Source: Methanobacteriota archaeon (lineage in GTDB: Archaea > Thermoplasmatota > Poseidoniia > Poseidoniales > Poseidoniaceae). From it: a stretch of 5,763 nt of DNA. This document shows, piece after piece, positions 1 through 5,635 of this stretch. The stretch covers positions 1 to 5,763 of the forward strand of contig JABGWN010000209.1 of NCBI GenBank assembly GCA_018645535.1, in the 5' to 3' direction. The notes under the pieces were generated by a model. That model worked only from the letters and a program-made list of their open reading frames with translations, had not been told where the DNA came from and did no database searches. The translations under genes and the position numbers were made by a program. The stretch's first letter is position 1. Every line of letters begins with the position of its first letter.

Positions 1-10
1 GGATAATTCA

Positions 11-355
11 GTGGCTATTGATCCAAAGGGAAGAGAAGACCCAGGGTACGATCGACACATGTTCATTTGCGGGCATGAACGCCCTCCAAATGCTTCCAGA
101 CCGAGTTGTAAGAACCGTGGAAGCCTCGAATTATTACCACGTATCAAACAAGCAGTCCGAGAGGAAGGGCTTACTTCGATTCGAGTTCAAAAGTCAGGGT
201 GCCTTGATTTCTGCGAAAATGGAATCGCTTGCGTAATATATCCTGAAGGAACTTGGTATCAATTATCCAATAAAATGGATATCACATCAATCATTCAGCA
301 TTTGAAAGATGGCACAGTGAGTACTGTCAATTTGATGAAACTTGAATCTGAATAA
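11..355 (+). CDS. Thioredoxin-like [2Fe-2S] ferredoxin domain protein (5' end uncertain)
   Basis: Small soluble electron carrier of the thioredoxin-like [2Fe-2S] ferredoxin family; its redox partner cannot be told from the window. Numbering from the GTG at 11, four cysteines have the family spacing: C20-x12-C33, then C64-x3-C68, with the opening FICGHERPP and CLDFCENG around them. A fifth cysteine, C74, precedes the typical VIYPEGTWY strand. The 114-residue length fits a single-domain member. The start is uncertain. GTG at 11 leaves 16 residues before the first strand, as homologues usually have, but it has no clear ribosome binding site, and the frame stays open to the window edge, so the gene could begin upstream. 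ATG at 59 would leave almost nothing before the first strand. The stop TAA (353-355) touches the stop of the convergent aIF2 beta gene. Family assignment is strong; the biological role is unknown. Confidence 0.85.
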   Translation: MAIDPKGREDPGYDRHMFICGHERPPNASRPSCKNRGSLELLPRIKQAVREEGLTSIRVQKSGCLDFCENGIACVIYPEGTWYQLSNKMDITSIIQHLKDGTVSTVNLMKLESE

Positions 356-766
356 TCAAAGTTTCACTGGCCTTGTAGCACCGCATGCTTGGCACTTCAA
401 GAGCGTTGTACGATCTTGTTTTACAAAGACTGTATCTGGAGCTGAGCATTGGCTGCACTTGATGTAAGTATTTACGTACCCAACGATTGCTTTCTTCAAT
501 CGCTTTGGAGGAATGCGCCCCTTAAATCGAGCACGTGGACCATCTCTCGATCCAGATGTACCTAATTCATTCAGAATGTATTGGTAAACGTGATTATCAT
601 CACGGTCCATCATTCCGACGACTTCTGTGAAATTACGTAGAATCGTATTCGAACCTTCAATCATAATTTGTGGCTCAGGGAGCCTCCATCGAGCCCGAGA
701 GGAGATATCCTCTGGAATGTTCTCACGTGCTCGCTTGAGAAGAGATTCATAGTCAAAGTCGCTCAT
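356..766 (-). CDS. Translation initiation factor aIF2 subunit beta
   Basis: Beta subunit of archaeal initiation factor 2, the GTP-dependent heterotrimer that brings initiator Met-tRNA to the small ribosomal subunit. The 136-residue protein shows the family layout: an N-terminal helix that contacts the gamma subunit (SDFDYESLLKRARENIP, 2-18), a central alpha/beta domain (about 30-100; note VYQYILNELGTSGSRDG and RFKGRIPPKRL), and a C-terminal zinc ribbon with C104-x2-C107 and C125-x2-C128. An in-frame TTG-type extension could reach 808, but ATG at 766 is preferred: a Shine-Dalgarno AGGAGG lies on the minus strand at 776-771, four bases upstream, and the protein then begins as homologues do. It is divergent from gfcR and convergent, with zero gap, with the ferredoxin gene. 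The length is normal and all four zinc ligands are present. Confidence 0.95.
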   Translation of the reverse strand: MSDFDYESLLKRARENIPEDISSRARWRLPEPQIMIEGSNTILRNFTEVVGMMDRDDNHVYQYILNELGTSGSRDGPRARFKGRIPPKRLKKAIVGYVNTYIKCSQCSAPDTVFVKQDRTTLLKCQACGATRPVKL

Positions 767-859
767 GGTCCCTCCTGACACCCCTTTCTCTTCAAGGCTT
801 TGGGTCAAAAATGGGCAAAGACTTCATGGAGGGTGGCCTTCTGGAGGGAATTGATTACA
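767..859. promoter_or_regulatory. Divergent spacer between aIF2 beta and gfcR
   Basis: This 93-bp spacer must hold the promoters for both divergent genes unless transcription enters from elsewhere. I see the aIF2 beta ribosome binding site (AGGAGG on the minus strand, 776-771). On the plus strand there are two copies of TGGAGGG, at 827-833 and 842-848, exactly 15 bp apart; the second is the likely gfcR ribosome binding site, with a rather long spacer to the ATG at 860. No convincing archaeal TATA box stands out on either strand. The role as a shared promoter region is inferred from gene orientation alone. GfcR binding here (autoregulation) is possible but not shown. Confidence 0.45.
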
Positions 860-1441
860 ATGGTCTCGAGTATTGAAGAGTTGAAAACAATCGCTACAAA
901 CCTTCGTAAGGATGGTTTGAATTCACAACAAATTGCTGATGAATTGTCCCTCTCACAAGATACAATTGCATGGCTCTTAACTGGAACAAATACTGAGCGA
1001 CGTCCAACAGATGTACAAATCGGATGGCGTACAATCGGAGTCAGACCAGCCCGTATCACCGCTATTGGCAACATCATGGCCGATGTGGTGCTCGAAGAAT
1101 TCGATGAAGCTGAGATCGTCGTTGGGATTTCGATTAATGGAATCGCATTTGCTCATGAAGTCGCACAGGCTCTCGATGTTGAAGTTGCAATACACCGAAA
1201 TGTCGATGGAGAACCTGGAGCAGGCGCCTTGTCAAGTAAATACGGTCAAGTTGGAGGCGGCAAGAAGGTCGTTATTATCGACGACGTATTGTCGAGTGGC
1301 GTCACAATGAGCCAGACTATTGCTGCAATCAGAGCTGCTGGTGGAGAAGTGGTTCTTGCCCTTGTACTTGTCAATAAAACTGTTCGAAACGAAATTGATA
1401 ATGTCCCTTTGCGTGGGTTAATCCGTGCTGTTCCTGTTTGA
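860..1441 (+). CDS. gfcR: GfcR-like (PyrE-like) transcriptional regulator: HTH plus phosphoribosyltransferase fold
   Basis: Archaeal regulator made of an N-terminal helix-turn-helix and an orotate-phosphoribosyltransferase-like domain. In haloarchaea GfcR regulates central sugar catabolism genes; applying that here is inference. The 193-residue product has an HTH at about 5-42 (NSQQIADELSLSQDTIAWLL), the family junction RRPTDVQIGWRTIG (47-60), and a PRTase domain with the PRPP-loop signature VVIIDDVLSSGVTM at 137-150, including the acidic pair D141-D142. A small-molecule phosphate sensor role is therefore more likely than orotate transfer. ATG at 860 is chosen over TTG codons at 800 and 851: the protein then starts just before the HTH, and GGAGGG lies 11 bases upstream. 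Fourteen bases separate its stop from lysS, so the two genes are probably cotranscribed. The alternative, a true PyrE, is less likely because of the HTH. Confidence 0.87.
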   Translation: MVSSIEELKTIATNLRKDGLNSQQIADELSLSQDTIAWLLTGTNTERRPTDVQIGWRTIGVRPARITAIGNIMADVVLEEFDEAEIVVGISINGIAFAHEVAQALDVEVAIHRNVDGEPGAGALSSKYGQVGGGKKVVIIDDVLSSGVTMSQTIAAIRAAGGEVVLALVLVNKTVRNEIDNVPLRGLIRAVPV

Positions 1442-1455
1442 TTGGAGTTGAAAAG

Positions 1456-3030
1456 ATGCATTGGTCCGATGTCGCAGCCAAGCGACTTGCAGAACGTGGT
1501 AAAAAGCATATCATCTCTACTGGAATTACACCGAGTGGAGAATTCCACATTGGGCACTTACGCGAAATCCTGACAGGTGACATGCTCACCAAGGCTGCTC
1601 TGAAAGCAGGACTCGATGTAGAATTTGTATTTATTGTCGATAGCGCAGACCCTTTACGCAAGGTCTATTCGTTCCTTACTGATGACTATGAAGCCTATAT
1701 TGGTCACCAACTGAAACAAATTCCACCTCCAACGCCAGAAGGAAAACCTGACTATGAACGATTTTCCAGTGGAATTTCATATGCTGATCATTTTCTTGAA
1801 CCATTCAAGGAAGCTTTAGATCAAATCGATGTACGCCCAAGATTCATAGACAATTTTGAATCCTATGCATCTGGAATGTTCTCAGAAGTAGCCCGTATCG
1901 CTTGCAACAAAGCAGCAGAGATTAGAGAGATTATCGAGCGTGTTTCTGGAAGAGAACTCTCTGATGAGTGGTTCCCATGGAATCCAATCGATTCGACAGG
2001 ATCCATTGACGGAATTACAATCACGGGTTGGAATGACCCCTATGTGGAATGGATAGATTCGAACGGTCAATCTGGAAGAAGTGACGTCACTAAAGGTGAA
2101 GGAAAACTTCCATGGCGAATTGATTGGCCTGCTAAGTGGGCATGGATTGGAGTCACGATGGAACCATTTGGCAAGGACCATGGTGCTTCAGGTGGCTCAT
2201 ATGATACTGGAAAAGAGATTATTGAACTGTTTGGAAAACAAGCACCAGTCGACCTAACATATGAATGGATTAGTCTACGTGGACAAGGAGCAATGTCTTC
2301 TTCAACAGGCAATACAATCGGGCCATTAGAAGCCCTCTCTCTCGTCCCTCCTGAAATCCTACGATACCTGATTGCTTCAACTAAGCCAAACAAAGCAATA
2401 GAATTTGATACGGGAATGGGCCTTGTCACACTAGCAGATGAATTCGAACGAACTGCTTCAAGAGATTTCTCTATAGAACTTGCTAATGAGGATTTGAGTC
2501 GTAGAAAAAGAGTCGCTGTAGAAGATGCTCAGATTGCTGTTGAACTATCGAGTGTTTCAGCCCCAAATGAAGCTTCTCAAGTTACATTCCGACATTTGGC
2601 CCTTCTCGCTCAAACAAAATCCAATGATAACGATGTATGGGCATCAATCGGAATTCAAGGTCAAGCATCACCATCAATGATAGACCGGCTGCAAAGAATG
2701 CGCACATGGATTGCATCGAGGCATTTCCCTGAAGAGTTACGCATTACCATCTTAGATACTCCAAATCATGATGCATTAGCGCTATTAGGCGATGACGAAC
2801 ACACGATATTGCCTCAAATCATTGAACAGTTCATGACATGTGAGTGGACAGGATCGGGAATTCAAGCAGCTATTTCGAACTCAGCAAAATCAATAGAATT
2901 ATCGCCTCGTGTAGCGTATCGCACATTGTATCTCTGCATCATGGGAATCGAAAAGGGACCACGTCTGCCTGCAATTTTTTCTGAGTTGGAACGTGAAACG
3001 ATTCTTTCCTTACTCAACCAATGCCTTTGA
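1456..3030 (+). CDS. lysS: Lysyl-tRNA synthetase, class I
   Basis: Attaches lysine to tRNA-Lys in the cytoplasm. It is the class I form common in archaea, unrelated to class II LysRS. The 524-residue protein opens with MHWSDVAAKRL and carries the HIGH motif exactly (31-34). Further family blocks are DPLRKV after the second strand, YADHFLEPF (109-117), the run from KGEGKLPWR into GVTMEPFGKDHGASGGSYDTGKE, and the KMSKS equivalent AMSSSTGN (279-286). The C-terminal third (about 340-524) is helical and would hold the anticodon-binding part. ATG at 1456 is preferred over TTG at 1438 because GGAG sits at 1444-1447 and homologues start MHW. Two oddities: the first Lys of KMSKS is Ala, and the cysteine zinc ligands known in family members are absent. 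The whole protein has only four cysteines, none in those regions. It lies 14 bp after gfcR. Confidence 0.95.
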   Translation: MHWSDVAAKRLAERGKKHIISTGITPSGEFHIGHLREILTGDMLTKAALKAGLDVEFVFIVDSADPLRKVYSFLTDDYEAYIGHQLKQIPPPTPEGKPDYERFSSGISYADHFLEPFKEALDQIDVRPRFIDNFESYASGMFSEVARIACNKAAEIREIIERVSGRELSDEWFPWNPIDSTGSIDGITITGWNDPYVEWIDSNGQSGRSDVTKGEGKLPWRIDWPAKWAWIGVTMEPFGKDHGASGGSYDTGKEIIELFGKQAPVDLTYEWISLRGQGAMSSSTGNTIGPLEALSLVPPEILRYLIASTKPNKAIEFDTGMGLVTLADEFERTASRDFSIELANEDLSRRKRVAVEDAQIAVELSSVSAPNEASQVTFRHLALLAQTKSNDNDVWASIGIQGQASPSMIDRLQRMRTWIASRHFPEELRITILDTPNHDALALLGDDEHTILPQIIEQFMTCEWTGSGIQAAISNSAKSIELSPRVAYRTLYLCIMGIEKGPRLPAIFSELERETILSLLNQCL

Positions 3031-3044
3031 GGAAACTCTCAAAG
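3025..3044 (+). repeat. 7-bp hairpin across the lysS stop codon
   Basis: CTTTGAG (3025-3031) and CTCAAAG (3038-3044) are perfect inverted copies around a 6-base loop, and the left arm contains the lysS stop codon. No T-run follows directly; the nearest is TTATTTTG at about 3051-3058. It could be a weak 3'-end or mRNA-stability structure, or chance in an AT-rich spacer. Confidence 0.35.
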
Positions 3045-3101
3045 AACCAGTTATTTTGAAACGTTCGACCCTAAGAATTCAAAAGAGGTCGTACCCTCCT
3101 G
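3045..3101 (+). promoter_or_regulatory. Candidate promoter and leader of the zinc-ribbon gene
   Basis: The spacer after lysS contains an AT-rich TTATTTTG at about 3051-3058 that could act as a weak TATA-like element; a start site about 25 bases on would fall near 3080. GAGGT at 3085-3089 is the best ribosome binding site, 12 bases before ATG 3102. CCCTCCTG just before the start codon is the reverse complement of a Shine-Dalgarno sequence and does not help translation on this strand. The TATA match is poor, so read-through from lysS is an equally good explanation. Confidence 0.25.
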
Positions 3102-4322
3102 ATGAACATGGCAGGCGTCTATTGTCCGACATGCGAGGTCGGTGTAGAGGCTGCTGCAAAGTTTTGCTTATCCTGTGGACATGACCTTCTCGCCCAAGGA
3201 CCAATTACATCCACTGGGCACGATTTAAACCAACTTAAGGAGGTCATTCGACACCGTCAAGACCTCTCAATGGCTGAGAAGTTTGACATGATTGCTCGAG
3301 TAGAGGAAGGTGCCAATCCAATCACAATGGGAATTGCTGCTGCTGCTGACGATGGATCAAACATTGACATTGGCCAAGCCTTCGAAGGCAGCAATAATGA
3401 TCTTGCACAAAAGAAAGACCACGACTGGGGTCAATCTCCTGCTGCTAACGCTGCTGTACGAGCGGTTGTCAGAGGGACAAGCGGCTGGGATATGATTCAA
3501 GCAGGTACATTGGATATGTCTGAAGGATTGTTCCGTGAAGCCATGACACATGGAATGGATGCATCCACGCACATTCACGATGTTGCAAGTGGAGAGCATG
3601 AAGGAATTGATCCTGACGCAATGCGAGCGATTCCTGTTCTCAAACCTCCAAAGCGTAGTTTCTGTCCAAAGTGTGGCTCGGACATCCATGCCAATACAAT
3701 GCTTCAATGGCGTAAGTGGAGAGAATCATCCTCAGATGTTGTCTCAATGCAAATGGAAGCGGCGATGGAGACTTCTCTTATCGAAGTTGCAAGTCATTAC
3801 GTCAATGTCATTCAAGCGCTCAAAGACGAAAGAGATGATGCTGTAGCTAGGGCTGCAAAATCGACAGCAGACACAAATGTTGATTCTCTTCGTGAGAAGA
3901 TTGAAGCAGAAGTTCGAGCTGAACTTGAAAAAGAACAACCAGCGTCTACGAAGGCAAAGTCGGATGGCGGCAAAAAGGCAGAAACAACCAAAAAGTCTGC
4001 CCCTGCAAAGAAGGCTCCTAAAAAGAATAAACCAAAATCAAGTGGAATGTTCGGTTCAAAGCGACCAAAGAAGACCTATGAAGGCGAACCAGGCGGTAAA
4101 GCAGACTGGTTCCTCTCAGACGCGTTGGATACAATCTATGACCCGCATGGTACTGGGAAAGCAGTGAAAGGTGCAACGATTCTAGCACGATCTGCAGATG
4201 GCAACGTCAGAGTTCGCGATGTTATTCGGGCGTATGCATTACAAGGTAATGATGGAATTAGTGAACTCGCTTGGACAAGCCCTTTAACACAATATATTAT
4301 CGAAGCATTCGACGCATGTTGA
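3102..4322 (+). CDS. Zinc-ribbon protein with coiled coil and Lys/Ala/Pro-rich segment, function unknown
   Basis: I do not recognise a named family. The 406 residues divide as follows. An N-terminal zinc ribbon has C8-x2-C11 and C22-x2-C25. Residues about 30-180 form an acidic to neutral region rich in Ala, Met and Asp. FCPKCGSDIH (187-196) is a second CxxC knuckle whose partner pair is not visible. Residues about 215-280 are strongly helical and charged, probably a coiled coil. A basic Lys/Ala/Pro segment (284-324, e.g. KKSAPAKKAPKKNKPK) resembles histone H1 tails. The compact C-terminal domain (about 326-406) begins near KADWFLSDALDTIYDP. No signal peptide or membrane helix is seen, so it should be cytoplasmic. 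The basic segment suggests contact with nucleic acid or ribosomes, which is inference. ATG at 3102 is chosen over ATG at 3108 because GAGGT at 3085-3089 is better spaced. It lies 71 bp after lysS and 43 bp before tspO. Confidence 0.8.
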   Translation: MNMAGVYCPTCEVGVEAAAKFCLSCGHDLLAQGPITSTGHDLNQLKEVIRHRQDLSMAEKFDMIARVEEGANPITMGIAAAADDGSNIDIGQAFEGSNNDLAQKKDHDWGQSPAANAAVRAVVRGTSGWDMIQAGTLDMSEGLFREAMTHGMDASTHIHDVASGEHEGIDPDAMRAIPVLKPPKRSFCPKCGSDIHANTMLQWRKWRESSSDVVSMQMEAAMETSLIEVASHYVNVIQALKDERDDAVARAAKSTADTNVDSLREKIEAEVRAELEKEQPASTKAKSDGGKKAETTKKSAPAKKAPKKNKPKSSGMFGSKRPKKTYEGEPGGKADWFLSDALDTIYDPHGTGKAVKGATILARSADGNVRVRDVIRAYALQGNDGISELAWTSPLTQYIIEAFDAC

Positions 4323-4333
4323 ATTCATATTAC

Positions 4334-4346
4334 AACGGATACCGTT
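4334..4346 (+). promoter_or_regulatory. Short palindrome AACGGATACCGTT upstream of tspO
   Basis: AACGG (4334-4338) and CCGTT (4342-4346) are perfect inverted arms around ATA. The element lies between the stop of the zinc-ribbon gene (4322) and the purine-rich AGGAAGGGG (4352-4360) that serves as the tspO ribosome binding site. It could be a regulator site or a small RNA hairpin. The arms are only five bases, so chance is possible. Confidence 0.3.
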
Positions 4347-4365
4347 ACCGAAGGAAGGGGTCCTG

Positions 4366-4746
4366 TTGACATTTGACTCTGAATACGAACCTTTCTTCCA
4401 ACCTCCAGGCTGGATAGTTGCACCAATATGGGCAGTGCTGTATTCAACGCTTGCTATCAGCATATATTACACGCTAATGAATCGCGATAAATTAGAAAAG
4501 TTCAACACAATAGTTTTCTTTTTCTTCGCTCAACTTACATTGAATTTACTCTGGCCAAGCGTATTCAATTCGGCAGAGTACCTCACTTCATTAATCATGA
4601 TTGTTTTGATGATCGTTTTCTCGATCCTCTATGCTTACCTAACATTCAAACCATTACCGAGCGCTTCCAAACTTGTTTGGCCTTACATCGCATGGGTCAC
4701 TTTTGCTGCAATTATAAACGCCTCTTATTACCTACACTTCAGATGA
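4366..4746 (+). CDS. tspO: TspO/MBR family membrane protein, short four-helix form
   Basis: Member of the tryptophan-rich sensory protein/translocator family, integral membrane proteins that bind porphyrins and related ligands and are linked to stress or light responses. Hallmarks seen: FQPPGWIVAPIWAVLY (11-26) into the second family helix; AQLTLNLLWPSVF (55-67), matching the QLxLNxxW block; a helix at about 72-94; and WPYIAWVTFAAIIN (105-118), matching the PYxxW...N block of the last helix. Family members usually have about 150-170 residues and five helices. This one has 126 and lacks the helix that normally precedes the PP-x-W motif. The start is TTG at 4366 after AGGAAGGGG. The frame upstream has no ATG, GTG or TTG back to an in-frame TAA at 4285-4287, so the missing helix is not a start-choice error. 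Ligand and role here are unknown. Confidence 0.87.
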   Translation: MTFDSEYEPFFQPPGWIVAPIWAVLYSTLAISIYYTLMNRDKLEKFNTIVFFFFAQLTLNLLWPSVFNSAEYLTSLIMIVLMIVFSILYAYLTFKPLPSASKLVWPYIAWVTFAAIINASYYLHFR

Positions 4747-4792
4747 ATACACAACTTCATAGTTTCATTGCAGGGTATGCCTTCAAGTAGAG

Positions 4793-4801
4793 TTATTTTT
4801 A
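4793..4801 (+). terminator. T-rich tract after tspO, possible terminator
   Basis: TTATTTTTA with a run of five T lies 47 bases after the tspO stop and 11 bases before the next start codon. Short T-tracts on the coding strand can end archaeal transcription. It sits too near ATG 4812 to be a normal TATA box for that gene. The evidence is composition and position only. Confidence 0.25.
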
Positions 4802-4811
4802 AGAGTTAGCC

Positions 4812-5609
4812 ATGGATTACGAAAGTCTTACTGTTGTTCAGTTGAAAACTCTATGCAGAGAACGAGGATTGAGGGTCAGCGGAGATAAAAACGAAGTTAT
4901 TATTCGGCTTTTGGAGGATGATGAAGGATCTCAACCATATCCCCAACAACGGACTCAACCTCAATATCAACAGCAATACATGCAAGCTCCTCAACAAATA
5001 ATCCACATCCGAGGAACCAGTGGTGGTGAAGCTCTTGCGCAAACAATAGGATCGTTCATCATAATATACGGAGTATTTCGAATCGGAATGGCCATGTTTT
5101 TTTCAGCCTTTGATGAACAGGTCTTTCTTTTCGAATCAATTCTCGCATGGGGAATAGGATTTCTTTACATCATTGGAGGCGTTTTTACGTTACTTGGCTA
5201 TAGAAATGGCATGTTTTTGACATTAGCAACACTCATCATCTCAGGGAGTCTTTCCATTATGTATCATGATGAATGGAGCCCACTCTCTGTTGGACTCGAT
5301 GGCACCCTACCGATATCTTGGTCACTCATGTGTTCATTTTTCTGTTCGATAATGGTGGGATTACCATTGCTTGCTGGATTCAATGATCTAAAGCCAGGTT
5401 GGCCTTTCGATGCCTCAACCAATTATCAAGCAAATCACTTAACGAGCCAACCAGCAGTGCGTCACAGGGCAACACAGAAAGCTCAGCCGTCTCAAAATGG
5501 AGACAAGGTTCTCTTAGAATGTCCATACTGTTCAGCGCATTTCAATGTGAAGGCTGGAACAAGCGGAACTGCAACATGTCCTGCATGCAAGAAGAAAATT
5601 TCTGTCTAA
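4812..5609 (+). CDS. SAP-domain membrane protein with C-terminal zinc ribbon
   Basis: A 265-residue protein with three recognisable parts. Residues 4-35 form a SAP motif (LTVVQLKTLCRERGL, then SGDKNEVIIRLLE), a helix-extended-helix fold usually associated with DNA or RNA binding. A Gln/Pro/Tyr-rich linker (41-62) follows. Four hydrophobic stretches at about 75-97, 105-130, 133-151 and 168-190 are probable membrane helices. After a polar linker (191-230) comes a zinc ribbon with C237-x2-C240 and C256-x2-C259. With an even number of helices, both terminal domains would lie on the same side, reasonably the cytoplasm. There is no clear Shine-Dalgarno before ATG 4812, so translation may be leaderless or weakly initiated; the start is supported by the SAP domain beginning at once. 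It is 65 bp after tspO and convergent with the thiolase. The specific function is unknown. Confidence 0.85.
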   Translation: MDYESLTVVQLKTLCRERGLRVSGDKNEVIIRLLEDDEGSQPYPQQRTQPQYQQQYMQAPQQIIHIRGTSGGEALAQTIGSFIIIYGVFRIGMAMFFSAFDEQVFLFESILAWGIGFLYIIGGVFTLLGYRNGMFLTLATLIISGSLSIMYHDEWSPLSVGLDGTLPISWSLMCSFFCSIMVGLPLLAGFNDLKPGWPFDASTNYQANHLTSQPAVRHRATQKAQPSQNGDKVLLECPYCSAHFNVKAGTSGTATCPACKKKISV

Positions 5610-5620
5610 GGAAGTTGAAT

Positions 5621-5635
5621 AATCTCAAAGAGATT
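5621..5635. repeat. 6-bp hairpin in the convergent junction
   Basis: AATCTC (5621-5626) and GAGATT (5630-5635) are perfect inverted arms around AAA. The element lies just after the SAP gene stop and covers the thiolase stop codon (5625-5627, minus strand). A symmetric hairpin between convergent genes could mark 3' ends in both directions, but there is no flanking T-run. Confidence 0.3.

Noticed and set aside
860..1441. True orotate phosphoribosyltransferase (pyrE)
   Set aside because: The N-terminal helix-turn-helix and the RRPTDVQIGWRTIG junction match the GfcR type, and no pyrimidine synthesis gene is nearby.
2067..2429. 120-codon open frame on the minus strand inside lysS
   Set aside because: It lies wholly inside a strongly supported gene, has no ribosome binding site and its translation has no recognisable domain. 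The same holds for the minus-strand frames at 1246-1557, 1371-1661, 1882-2181 and 3357-3707.
3094..3101. CCCTCCTG just before the zinc-ribbon gene start, as a regulatory site
   Set aside because: It is the complement of a ribosome binding site, but no minus-strand gene begins there. An anti-Shine-Dalgarno role cannot be supported from one copy.
2993..3184. 63-codon plus-strand frame between lysS and the zinc-ribbon gene
   Set aside because: It overlaps the end of lysS and the start of the zinc-ribbon gene in another frame, and its sequence shows no domain or start signal.
3877..4167. Very basic 96-codon frame inside the zinc-ribbon gene
   Set aside because: Its Lys/Arg richness results from reading the AAG- and AAA-rich codons of the Lys/Ala/Pro segment in another frame.
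4287..4366. A frameshift or missed start hiding the first helix of TspO
   Set aside because: The in-frame region upstream has no start codon and no hydrophobic stretch, and the preceding 43-bp spacer is too short to encode a helix plus its start.
4793..4804. TTATTTTTAAGA as a TATA box for the SAP gene
   Set aside because: A normal TATA-to-start distance of about 25 bases would put transcription start downstream of ATG 4812, and the next in-frame Met (residue 57) would remove the SAP domain.
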